Virus record (IMG/VR): IMGVR_UViG_3300009085_000011
Span: 1-41,221 of that record
DNA length: 41,221 nucleotides
Source: a virus
Reading direction: 5' to 3' (one strand)
The notes under the pieces are model-generated. The model saw nothing but the letters and a program-made list of their open reading frames with translations, was not told the origin of the DNA and did no database searches. Positions 23,468-30,916 of the stretch are shown piece after piece (within the stretch, counting starts at the first letter, position 1; every line of letters starts with the position of its first letter). The position numbers and the translations under genes are program-made.

Positions 23468-24114
23468 TGTGCGGTGTAATCGGTTGCTTTCCAACAAAAA
23501 GAATAATGACTGATTGGCATATCGAGAAGTTTTGCGAGCTTCTTACTCAAAGCAGAATAAGAGGAATGCATGCATACGGTATTGCTGCCCAGTTTCCGTC
23601 TGGGCGTTGGAGCTTCCTTAAATCTCTTGAGATTGCCGAAGTTATATCATGGGCATTTGAGATTTCAAAAACTGCAACAGCCATGATAGGTCACACTCGT
23701 TATGATACAAGCGGTAATTGGAGAGTAGCAGCAAACAATCAACCCATTACTATTGGGCAAGACTTCCTTGTGTTTAACGGTGTTATTAGAATGTCAACAA
23801 AAGCCGAATATGAGGAAGAGTTTGGCACAAGATTTACAACGGAAAATGATGGAGAGATTTTGCTGTGGCTTCTTGGCAAGAGCGAAAAGGGAAAGGCAAA
23901 GAAGCTTCTTGACGATGAGCAGGTATCATATGCAGGCATTCAAGTAGTTAATGGTGATGTGTCAATATACCGCAATGAACGCAGACCTTTAACACTTTTG
24001 CGCAAAAGAGGATTGTGGGTTGCAAGCACCATTGATATTTTAGCCAGAACGTTTGGAGCAGAGTTAAATCCTCAATCAATCGAGCCGGGAATATTCCACC
24101 ATGTCAAGACTTGA
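23467..24114 (+). CDS. Class II glutamine amidotransferase domain protein
   Basis: A protein of 215 residues starting MCGVIG. Cys2 becomes the N-terminal nucleophile of an Ntn-type glutaminase after Met removal, so ATG 23467 is the true start rather than the GTG at 23464. RGMHAYGIA matches the RGxDxxG block, GHTRY (75-79) with TSG and the NNQP segment is the glutamine-site signature, and FNGVI and TENDGEIL correspond to HNG and the sDtE motif. Stand-alone proteins of this size hydrolyse glutamine to release ammonia for a partner synthase. The partner is probably one of the co-transcribed modification enzymes; the next gene overlaps by 14 nt. Confidence 0.85.
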   Translation: MCGVIGCFPTKRIMTDWHIEKFCELLTQSRIRGMHAYGIAAQFPSGRWSFLKSLEIAEVISWAFEISKTATAMIGHTRYDTSGNWRVAANNQPITIGQDFLVFNGVIRMSTKAEYEEEFGTRFTTENDGEILLWLLGKSEKGKAKKLLDDEQVSYAGIQVVNGDVSIYRNERRPLTLLRKRGLWVASTIDILARTFGAELNPQSIEPGIFHHVKT

Positions 24115-25048
24115 TGAATACATTCAATACCATGCAATTTCAGAGCAGATCGGAGATATTGACCCGAGTTATGCAATGCTCAGATATGTTTGTGATAGAT
24201 TTGAGTTGAACATTGAACAACGTTTTTGGTTATCTTATTTGTACAGTACCTGCTACAATGCTTCAACCGTCTTTTACATCTATAATGAATTTCCAGATTA
24301 TCTGGGCGTTGACGTTGGCAGGCTTCAAAGATGGTGGAATGCCAATAGAGATCGGCTTGATTTTCAAACTGATTGCCGTTGGGTACGGTCACGCAATCAA
24401 TTTGTTCAAATGTTTATAGAGTACAGAATGTTGTGCGGTAGAAGTCAGGAAGAGACTTATCATAATTTGGTTTTCAGAAAGTCTCACCCATACCGATCTT
24501 GTTATTCTTACTTTGAACAAATACATAACTTTGGCAGGTTTAAGCTTTTCCTGCTTCTTGAGGCAGTTCATGTTGTAACGGGCTTCGACATTGAGCCTGA
24601 TGAACTACCGCTTGAACAAGCTCAATCCAGTTGCAACGGATTGTGTTATGCTCTCAATCGTGACGATCTTCTGCGTGGAAATGATTACGGTGACAAACCT
24701 CTTCTGGCAGGTGATTATGAATATCTCTATATAGAATTTGAAAAACTTCTAAAGTTAATGCGTTCAAGATTTCCAGACAAACGCATTGATTATTGGAATG
24801 TTGAAACGACATTGTGCGCATACAAGAAATGGCATAGAGGAAAGCGATACCCAGGTTATTATCTGACAAGGCAGGCAAAAGAGATCATGAGCATGCGTCA
24901 CAATGTGCCTGAGGGAGTTTGTTGGGAAGTGCTTTGGGATTATCGCAAGGAATGTCTTGACCATAAATACCTGTACGAGTTTACAGGACGTGAAGACCCG
25001 GGAGTATTTGGAAATGATACCAGACAAATCAGCATCTTTGAAATCTAA
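24101..25048 (+). CDS. aGPT-PPlase/HMUDK-helical family protein (amino acid:DNA transferase-like)
   Basis: A protein of 315 residues. The diagnostic parts are an IHNFGRFKLFLLLEA helix (F144-G145-R146-F147), GLCYALNRDD, the W232-VETTLCAYKK helix and K248-R249-Y250-PGYYLTRQ. I recognise these as the all-helical family predicted as alpha-glutamyl/putrescinyl-thymine pyrophosphorylases and shown in thymidine-hypermodifying phages to be amino acid:DNA transferases. Such enzymes replace the pyrophosphate of activated 5-hydroxymethyl-dU in DNA with an amino acid. A matching kinase lies two genes downstream. It overlaps the GNAT gene by 35 nt. The amino acid used cannot be read from sequence. Confidence 0.8.
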   Translation: MSRLDEYIQYHAISEQIGDIDPSYAMLRYVCDRFELNIEQRFWLSYLYSTCYNASTVFYIYNEFPDYLGVDVGRLQRWWNANRDRLDFQTDCRWVRSRNQFVQMFIEYRMLCGRSQEETYHNLVFRKSHPYRSCYSYFEQIHNFGRFKLFLLLEAVHVVTGFDIEPDELPLEQAQSSCNGLCYALNRDDLLRGNDYGDKPLLAGDYEYLYIEFEKLLKLMRSRFPDKRIDYWNVETTLCAYKKWHRGKRYPGYYLTRQAKEIMSMRHNVPEGVCWEVLWDYRKECLDHKYLYEFTGREDPGVFGNDTRQISIFEI

Positions 25049-25595
25049 GTTTGAATTCGGTTTTGTTCGGCAGGGAGAATTTTTCCAAATCCCAATTGAA
25101 GAACTATCCAGGAAAATTCCAGCCGTAAAAGATTTTGCATATACTTGGAGGTTTTGGCAAAATTGGGAAAAGTATCCACCTGTTGTTGCTTATTCTGGCA
25201 AGATCGTCTACGGTTTTCTTGCCATTACAAACTCCATCAGTGGTTATCTCAATCTTTATTACATTGCAACAAACCCAGAGCATAGAGGGCAGGGAATTGC
25301 AAAAGACATGTTTGACTTCTATCTTCAAAATCTTCCTCCAATGCGTTACAGAAGAATGAAGATACGCACCACAAAAGATGCAGACGGTGAAAAGTTTTTC
25401 AGGTCTTTTGGCTTCAAACCTTTTCTTTTGGTTGAGACAAAGCCAAAACATTTTGAGTATTTCTGGAATGTTGATTTGGGATACTCGAGATCGGTCAAGG
25501 AGGTAATTGAAAGGCAAAAGGATAAGACACAGCCAATTCCATTGGGTGAAATTGAAAAGATCATAAAAAAGTATCCAGATGCGAGGTTGCTATGA
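25014..25595 (+). CDS. GNAT-family N-acyltransferase
   Basis: A protein of 193 residues from ATG 25014 (GGGAG at 25000-25004). Motif A is a beta strand (LNLYYIATNPEH) plus the acyl-CoA pyrophosphate loop H90-RGQGIA, followed by a helix (KDMFDFYLQNL) and a late GFKPF strand, as in GNAT enzymes. In thymidine-hypermodification clusters GNATs acylate the amine of the modified base, and the placement between the transferase and the DNA kinase supports that role. ATGA overlap with the kinase gene. Confidence 0.85.
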   Translation: MIPDKSASLKSKFEFGFVRQGEFFQIPIEELSRKIPAVKDFAYTWRFWQNWEKYPPVVAYSGKIVYGFLAITNSISGYLNLYYIATNPEHRGQGIAKDMFDFYLQNLPPMRYRRMKIRTTKDADGEKFFRSFGFKPFLLVETKPKHFEYFWNVDLGYSRSVKEVIERQKDKTQPIPLGEIEKIIKKYPDARLL

Positions 25596-26149
25596 AAGTC
25601 ATATTGATCGGTGGCTATCCTGGAGTGGGGAAATCTTTTGTTGTTAAAAAGTTAATCGAGCTTATCAGATCAAAGATAGGCGGAGATGATTTTGAAGAGA
25701 TGTCAGAATACAGTATGCCATATATGATCAAGCGCATGAAAGATAAAGATCTGATCATAATGGGCTCTTACAAGCACAACGAAAAGTTTCCTGGCACAGA
25801 TCGGTTTTCAATGGGAGTTCAACCATACTTTGAGCAATTCCTAAAGAAGCATAAAGACGACAATGTTGTAATCTTGCTTGAAGGTGATCGGCTTTTCAAT
25901 GGCAAAACCATTGGACACCTTTGGGCTCAAAGGATACCGTATAACATTGTTATAATAAGAGCCGATGAAAAGATTACAAAAGAGAGGAGGGAGAGCAGGT
26001 CATTTCAAAATGAAACCTGGCGCAAAGGCAGGAAAACAAAAGTTGACAATATTGCAAAGCAGACACCTTTTGCGATTTCTATAAACAATGACACAGAAGA
26101 GCAGGCAGAGGTAGCTGCTAATCGTATCCTTCAATTGATAAAGAGATAA
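25592..26149 (+). CDS. 5-hydroxymethyl-dU DNA kinase-like P-loop enzyme
   Basis: A protein of 185 residues. Walker A is GGYPGVGKS (7-15). IIMGSY followed by FPGTDRFSMGVQP (GTDR 68-71) and VVILLEGDRLFN (EGDR 97-100) is the signature set of the phage kinases that phosphorylate 5-hydroxymethyl-dU in DNA to give the activated pyrophosphate ester. ERRESR (about 131-136) fits a lid. The product would be the substrate of the transferase encoded at 24101. Coupled to the GNAT gene by ATGA; a 33-nt gap with AAGGAG leads to the radical SAM gene. Confidence 0.85.
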   Translation: MKVILIGGYPGVGKSFVVKKLIELIRSKIGGDDFEEMSEYSMPYMIKRMKDKDLIIMGSYKHNEKFPGTDRFSMGVQPYFEQFLKKHKDDNVVILLEGDRLFNGKTIGHLWAQRIPYNIVIIRADEKITKERRESRSFQNETWRKGRKTKVDNIAKQTPFAISINNDTEEQAEVAANRILQLIKR

Positions 26150-26182
26150 CACAAGATTTTATTTACAATAAGGAGTATTGAA

Positions 26183-28285
26183 ATGGAATTAACAACAGGT
26201 AATTACGGCTCTCCAAGATGGTCATATGAAATTCTGGATTGTGCAATGCCAATGACATTTGACACGTACTCGAATTGTGCGCATCAGTGTTTGTATTGTT
26301 TCAGCTTCTTTCAACGGGCTGTTGGAACAAGCGCAGAAGATTATTTGTCACATAAGGTGCGTTCTGTTGACGTTGAACGTGTCAAACGTATGTTTACCAA
26401 TCCTGAGAAGTACGGTGGGCAATTCAAGAATTACATCAAACGCAGAATGACATTGCAATGGGGCGGGCTTTCTGACGGATTTGATTGGTACGAAAAGAAG
26501 TTTGGAAAATCTCTTGAGCTTCTTACATTCTTCAACGAGATTGATTATCCACTCTCAATCAGCACGAAGGGTGTTTGGTACGTCTATGATGATGAATACC
26601 GCAAGCAACTCAGAGATCGTAAAAACTTGCATTTCAAATACTCAATCATAACAGACATTGAAGAGCATGTAAAAGCAATCGAGCCTGGAGTGCCATCAGC
26701 CAGAGATCGTTTTGCAGCACTGAAAGAGCTTAACAAATTGGGAGTTGCAGCAACAACACTCCGCTTCCGTCCGTTTATTATTGGTACATCCGATCTTTGC
26801 ATTGAAAGTATGATGAAGAGCGCAAGCGATGCTGGATGCTATTCAATAACAACTGAATTGCTTTGTTGGGAGAGCCGTGCCAGTGATACCAGTAGAGATC
26901 GTTTGGATCGGCTTTCAAAGGTCTTGGGTTATGACGTTTGGAAGTTCTACAATGAGCAGAGCGCAAGATCGTCTGGGCTTTTGCGTTTGAATTACGATCT
27001 GAAACGTCCATACATTCTTGAAATGAAAGAAGCAGCAGAAAAGTATGGCTTGAAATTCTTTGTGTCTGATGCGCATCATAAAGAAGAGAGCTATCATGCT
27101 GGATGCTGTGGGCTTCCTGAGACTGGAGCTTTATCAAACGTCAATCGTGGACAATATGCTCATGCAATAAAGATTGCAAAAGAAAAAGGAATTGTGAAGT
27201 GGTCTGATATCAAAGAGGAAGCAAAAGCCTTGCTTGAAGACATTCCACTTGTTCGGGCTGAGGGCTTTAATATTGGTACGACAGGTGAAGCAACAAAGCG
27301 AACATATCAAAGCGTTTTTGATTTCATGCATGACATTTGGAACAATCCAACCTCATGGCAATCGCCTGCCCGTTATTTTGGTGGTGCTCTTGTACCAGGT
27401 CAGCCTGACGAGAATGGTGACATTGTCTACCTTTACAACAAACCGTTTATTGAATTGAATGTAAGAGTTGAGAGCGTAAACGATCTTGCAAAAGAGTTGA
27501 GGATGACTGGTGCACCTAATGCTCAAAGATACAACGAGATGACTGCAGACGGCACTGATTATGGTTACACTGCTTATCCAATTTACATTTTCAGTAGGAA
27601 GAGATCGGCAGATGCCTCAACTCCGCTTGTGTTAAGATCGGCACGATTGAATTACCATTTTGTTGTGAGCAAAGACGATCTTGATGCATATGCTGATCAA
27701 TTCCCAGAAGCCGACATAATTGTTGTGCCTCAAAGAAACAGTATACGTGCTGCACGTCAATTCATTCTTGAGCAAGCCCGTGAGGAAGGATACCCGTACA
27801 TTTGGATGCTTGATGATGATATTGACAGCGTAAAGCAAAATGGAAAGCCTGTTTCAATGCGTGCTTTGCTTTCAAGCCTTGAACGTTGGGTTGAAGATTA
27901 CAGTAATGTTGCTCTTCTTGGAGTGAATGGAAATCGTGCGAAGTTTGTTGTCAATCAAATTCCAGCAGGCTTGCTTCTTGTCAACACAATGACTGGAATT
28001 TCATTCACGGGCTTTGAATACAAAGAAGTTGAAGCATTTGCCCTTCAGCATTTCAAAAAGGAAAATTGGGTTACCGTCTGCAACGGTGAGTTTACGATTT
28101 CCTTCAAGGAAATCCAAGGCGGTGGAGCAGCGCATATCATAACAGCCGAATTGCAAGATCACCAGTATTCAAAGAAGCTTTTTGAAAGATACAGAGAATA
28201 CTTTAATGAGGCTAAGGAATTTCAGCCCAATACTATCAGAAACAGTATCAGATCAAGGCACGTAGAAGCCATGATCAAGGAGTAA
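26183..28285 (+). CDS. Radical SAM - TAGT/GREB1-type glycosyltransferase fusion
   Basis: A protein of 700 residues. C32-xxx-C36-xx-C39 followed by Phe is the radical SAM iron-sulfur motif. Residues about 15-300 carry a barrel with QWGGLSDGFD, ISTKGVW and LRFRPFIIG strands, resembling SPL/Rv2578c-like enzymes. Residues about 465-690 form a second domain: YPIYIFSRKR, YHFVVSKDDLDAY, IIVVPQRNSIRAARQFI and WMLDDDIDSV (D544-D546). The SKGR-like start, the GI..ARNFI-like helix and the LDDDI metal motif match TET/JBP-associated glycosyltransferases (GREB1-like GT-A fold). I infer a bifunctional base-modification enzyme. The linker 300-465 has CCGLP at the end of the first part. A dedicated AAGGAG site precedes it. 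Confidence 0.82.
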   Translation: MELTTGNYGSPRWSYEILDCAMPMTFDTYSNCAHQCLYCFSFFQRAVGTSAEDYLSHKVRSVDVERVKRMFTNPEKYGGQFKNYIKRRMTLQWGGLSDGFDWYEKKFGKSLELLTFFNEIDYPLSISTKGVWYVYDDEYRKQLRDRKNLHFKYSIITDIEEHVKAIEPGVPSARDRFAALKELNKLGVAATTLRFRPFIIGTSDLCIESMMKSASDAGCYSITTELLCWESRASDTSRDRLDRLSKVLGYDVWKFYNEQSARSSGLLRLNYDLKRPYILEMKEAAEKYGLKFFVSDAHHKEESYHAGCCGLPETGALSNVNRGQYAHAIKIAKEKGIVKWSDIKEEAKALLEDIPLVRAEGFNIGTTGEATKRTYQSVFDFMHDIWNNPTSWQSPARYFGGALVPGQPDENGDIVYLYNKPFIELNVRVESVNDLAKELRMTGAPNAQRYNEMTADGTDYGYTAYPIYIFSRKRSADASTPLVLRSARLNYHFVVSKDDLDAYADQFPEADIIVVPQRNSIRAARQFILEQAREEGYPYIWMLDDDIDSVKQNGKPVSMRALLSSLERWVEDYSNVALLGVNGNRAKFVVNQIPAGLLLVNTMTGISFTGFEYKEVEAFALQHFKKENWVTVCNGEFTISFKEIQGGGAAHIITAELQDHQYSKKLFERYREYFNEAKEFQPNTIRNSIRSRHVEAMIKE

Positions 28286-28287
28286 AG

Positions 28288-28482
28288 ATGGCAGAGCGTA
28301 TTCAATACCAGGTAGACGTTTTATTGAGTTGTGGAAACATAATTTCAATAATCATTGAAAGCGTTTTAAAGAAGCCAAAGATTGGAGACAAGATCGTTTG
28401 TGCTTTTTGTCGCGCTGAAAGTGAAGTCATTAAAGTTGGCACACCATATCGCATTACAATAAAAGAGGAGGTATCCCAATGA
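28288..28482 (+). CDS. Small protein with a CxxC motif
   Basis: A protein of 64 residues; AAGGAG overlaps the end of the radical SAM gene. Beta-rich, with CAFC near residue 38. ATGA-type overlap with the clamp gene. May be a small clamp or modification partner; no family recognised. Confidence 0.6.
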   Translation: MAERIQYQVDVLLSCGNIISIIIESVLKKPKIGDKIVCAFCRAESEVIKVGTPYRITIKEEVSQ

Positions 28483-29579
28483 ATGCCGTAAAATCCGATC
28501 TACTCAGGGCTCTGCAAATTACGTCAAAAGCAGTTCACCCAAAACCAATCATACCGTTGTTCTCAAACATTCTGCTTGAAGTAAGCGGTGATACAGCGCA
28601 AATGTCCGCAACGAATTTTGAGATAAGTATCAGGGTAACTTTCCCCGTCAAAAAGTCTGGCAAATTTTCAACCTGCATTCCAGCCAAACTTATGACAGAC
28701 CTTATTTCAATGACCGCATCAAATGAAATAGGTCTTGAATTCAAATCTCAATCTAACGAGCTTGTTGTTAAAACCAAAAACAGCACAAACACTGTTAAAT
28801 GCATTCCATCAGACGATTTCCCCCAAACGCAAACGATCAACAAGCCAACTTTGAAAACAGATGCTGTTGCACTAAAGAAGAGTATTAGTCGTACAACCTT
28901 TTGTGCAAAATCAGGAGATGATCAAAGTGCCTTGGCTGGAGTGCAGATCAAACTTGAGGGCAATAAATTGATTTTGTTTGCAGTCGATGGCTTCCACCTC
29001 TCTTATGATGAAACAGAAATACCCAAAAAGAATAGGTACACCAAAGAAGCCGAAGCAATAATCAAAGCTTCAACATTGGATACCGTTGCGAAAATTCTTG
29101 ATGAAAGCGGGGATGTAGCAATTGAGATCACAGACAGGAATATCGTATTCAACTCTGAAAACATTATCATTGTTGTGCAACGTTTGGATGGCAATTTCCC
29201 TCCATATGAAAGGCTTCTTTCAGTTGTTGATGGTACGAATACATCAATAACCGTTCCAACTCTTGAAATGTTGCAGGCTTGCAAAGTTGTCGAGCTTTTC
29301 ACTGATGCAAACAAAGCCGATCTTACTACTTCTGGCGGAATGATTACCCAGTTGTCTTCCGTCTCAACAGAAAAAGGCAAAGGCAAGATGGAAATTGGCT
29401 CAGTCATAACTGGCAGCCCGATAACAATTCAACTCAATGTTCTGTATCTAAGACAATTCCTTGAGATCTGTGATGCAGATGATGCCGTGATTGATCTTAT
29501 CAGTGATAAAAAGCCTGTCTTGCTAACGATGAAAGACAATCCGCATTTCAAGCACATCATCATGCCAATTGCAACATGA
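28479..29579 (+). CDS. dnaN: DNA polymerase III beta sliding clamp homologue
   Basis: A protein of 366 residues, the full bacterial DnaN length with three clamp domains. Recognisable blocks are KPIIPLFSNILLEV and MSATNFEISIRV (domain 1), FCAKSGDDQSALAGVQIKL and AVDGFHLSYDE (domain 2), LDGNFPPYERLL, and a C-terminus ending KHIIMPIAT that corresponds to the YVIMP(M)RL tail. It forms a dimeric ring that tethers polymerase to DNA. No polymerase gene is present in the window, so it presumably recruits host Pol III and perhaps the phage modification enzymes, its immediate neighbours. Confidence 0.92.
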   Translation: MNAVKSDLLRALQITSKAVHPKPIIPLFSNILLEVSGDTAQMSATNFEISIRVTFPVKKSGKFSTCIPAKLMTDLISMTASNEIGLEFKSQSNELVVKTKNSTNTVKCIPSDDFPQTQTINKPTLKTDAVALKKSISRTTFCAKSGDDQSALAGVQIKLEGNKLILFAVDGFHLSYDETEIPKKNRYTKEAEAIIKASTLDTVAKILDESGDVAIEITDRNIVFNSENIIIVVQRLDGNFPPYERLLSVVDGTNTSITVPTLEMLQACKVVELFTDANKADLTTSGGMITQLSSVSTEKGKGKMEIGSVITGSPITIQLNVLYLRQFLEICDADDAVIDLISDKKPVLLTMKDNPHFKHIIMPIAT

Positions 29580-29588
29580 GATAAAACA

Positions 29589-29831
29589 ATGGACAATCAA
29601 TCAGCACTAACAGTAACCGCAAAAGTGCTGAGATATTTCAAAGCTCACAAAGGTCTGGCGGTATCAAAAGATGATATTGCCAGACTTATTTATGAGAGTG
29701 ACGGAATAGCTCAAGAGCAAAAAGATGCCTATATTCGTCAGGTTGTTTTTGAAATAAGACGAATAGTTGGTGAGAATAGAATTGGGAAAATCGTCAACAT
29801 AAGAGGGTATGGGTACAGATATGAAGAATGA
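29589..29831 (+). CDS. Stand-alone OmpR/PhoB-type winged-helix DNA-binding protein
   Basis: A protein of 80 residues with only the output domain: AKVLRYFKAHKGLAVSKDDIARLIY, then VVFEIRRIVGENRIGKIVNIRGYGYRYEE (residues 51-80). The final RGYGYRY wing hairpin and the preceding recognition helix are diagnostic of the OmpR/PhoB class. No receiver domain is attached. This class binds tandem direct repeats, making it a good candidate regulator for the 9-bp iterons at 10695 and 30917. It lies near the end of the early region. Confidence 0.8.
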   Translation: MDNQSALTVTAKVLRYFKAHKGLAVSKDDIARLIYESDGIAQEQKDAYIRQVVFEIRRIVGENRIGKIVNIRGYGYRYEE

Positions 29832-30006
29832 TGAAAACACACCAAGAGACAATCAGGATTTGTTTGACAATCTTATGGGCTTTACCATAGTGATTGTGAT
29901 ATTCTCTTTGATCTTGTACTTTGTATTCGGCATACCGTTTTGCACAGGAGCAGGTATAGTAAGTTTTGTATTTGCAGTATTGATACTGTTACCTAAACTA
30001 TTCTGA
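29821..30006 (+). CDS. Small membrane protein with two hydrophobic segments
   Basis: About 61 residues from ATG 29821 (or 65 from ATG 29809; neither ribosome site is strong). A short polar N-terminus precedes two transmembrane stretches (GFTIVIVIFSLILYFVFG and IVSFVFAVLILLPKLF). It overlaps the winged-helix gene. Function unknown. Confidence 0.6.
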   Translation: MKNDENTPRDNQDLFDNLMGFTIVIVIFSLILYFVFGIPFCTGAGIVSFVFAVLILLPKLF

Positions 30007-30023
30007 AAGGAGAGACGAAGCCG

Positions 30024-30707
30024 ATGATGTTTTATCCAGACAGAGCTTGGAAGCTTATCGCATACCCAATCGTTCCAGTAATGATTGGGTTTTTCATATA
30101 TCGCATAACAGAACAAAACTTTGGCAAAGACCCGATCATCATTTGGCTTGTCATGGTGCCTCTTGATGTAATTGCAATCTTCTATCTCCTGCTACTCATA
30201 ATGGTTGAAATAAGAATAAGCGCAGAAGCTTTTGCAGCAACGTTCAAGTCATTCAAATCAGAAAACCAGACGCCACAGAAGATCGTGCAGGACTTGAACA
30301 ACACTGATGCTTTGCCTCCAATCAAAGGTTATGTCAGTATTGAAAACAAAGGATTGAAACAGGAAAGCATAACCAATGAGATGGCAGTTAACAGTGCAAT
30401 CAACTGGGATTTGGAACGGAATTTTGCAAAAGCTCTTGTTGCCATGGCAGCTGTAAACAAAGGCTGGGAAAAGGTTGATCTAACAGAAGTCTACTGGAAT
30501 GAAAAGATCAATTTTAGGTCAAGATGGTCAAAGCTGGGCGGAAGCGCAATTGCTCAATTGAGAGAGATAAAAGTTAGGTGGGCAAAGCTGGGGGTACTCG
30601 AAAAGGTTAACCCAAATTCCGACAGAAGCCCTTACAGGATTGTAAGGGTTAAGGGCATCGCACTCATAGCTTCGGGCACTCATTTGGAGCTTCCTCTTCA
30701 GCCCTAG
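30024..30707 (+). CDS. Membrane protein with cytosolic C-terminal domain
   Basis: A protein of 227 residues; ATG 30024 (or the adjacent 30027) follows AAAGGAGAG. Two transmembrane segments lie in the first 60 residues (IAYPIVPVMIGFFIY and IIIWLVMVPLDVIAIFYLLLLIMV). The remaining 165 residues are soluble; the last 80 (LERNFAKALVAMAAVNKGWEKV...WAKLGVLEKVN) look helical with a final hairpin and could be a winged helix. It is the last gene of the early region. Function unknown. Confidence 0.6.
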   Translation: MMFYPDRAWKLIAYPIVPVMIGFFIYRITEQNFGKDPIIIWLVMVPLDVIAIFYLLLLIMVEIRISAEAFAATFKSFKSENQTPQKIVQDLNNTDALPPIKGYVSIENKGLKQESITNEMAVNSAINWDLERNFAKALVAMAAVNKGWEKVDLTEVYWNEKINFRSRWSKLGGSAIAQLREIKVRWAKLGVLEKVNPNSDRSPYRIVRVKGIALIASGTHLELPLQP

Positions 30708-30792
30708 CCATTGTGGTAGGCTCGTGGTAGATCGTAATCCACCCTTCCTCCCTTGAAACGTCCTAAGAGCCCTAGAAGCCCTTTTCACAGGG

Positions 30793-30811
30793 GCAAGCAA
30801 GCAAGCAAGCA
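30793..30811. repeat. Short GCAA tetranucleotide tandem repeat
   Basis: Four perfect GCAA units plus GCA lie in the non-coding stretch between the early region and its terminator. No other repeat of this type was seen; it may be prone to slippage. Confidence 0.8.
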
Positions 30812-30818
30812 GGAAAAG

Positions 30819-30864
30819 CAGGCTACTTTCACCGTTTTCGGTGGGGGTAGCCTGTTTTCGTTTT
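30819..30864 (+). terminator. Terminator of the early region
   Basis: An 8-bp outer stem (30819-30826 with 30847-30854) encloses a 5-bp hairpin CACCG-TTTT-CGGTG (30830-30843). Two TTTT runs follow (30855-30858 and 30861-30864). A good Rho-independent terminator 110 nt after the last early gene. The rest of the 382-nt non-coding stretch 30708-31089 holds only the GCAA repeat, iteron element 2 and a promoter. Confidence 0.85.
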
Positions 30865-30916
30865 AAGCCTAGAAGCTCTACGAAGATTGGAGAGCCGAGC
30901 CCGATCTTGTGTGGGG

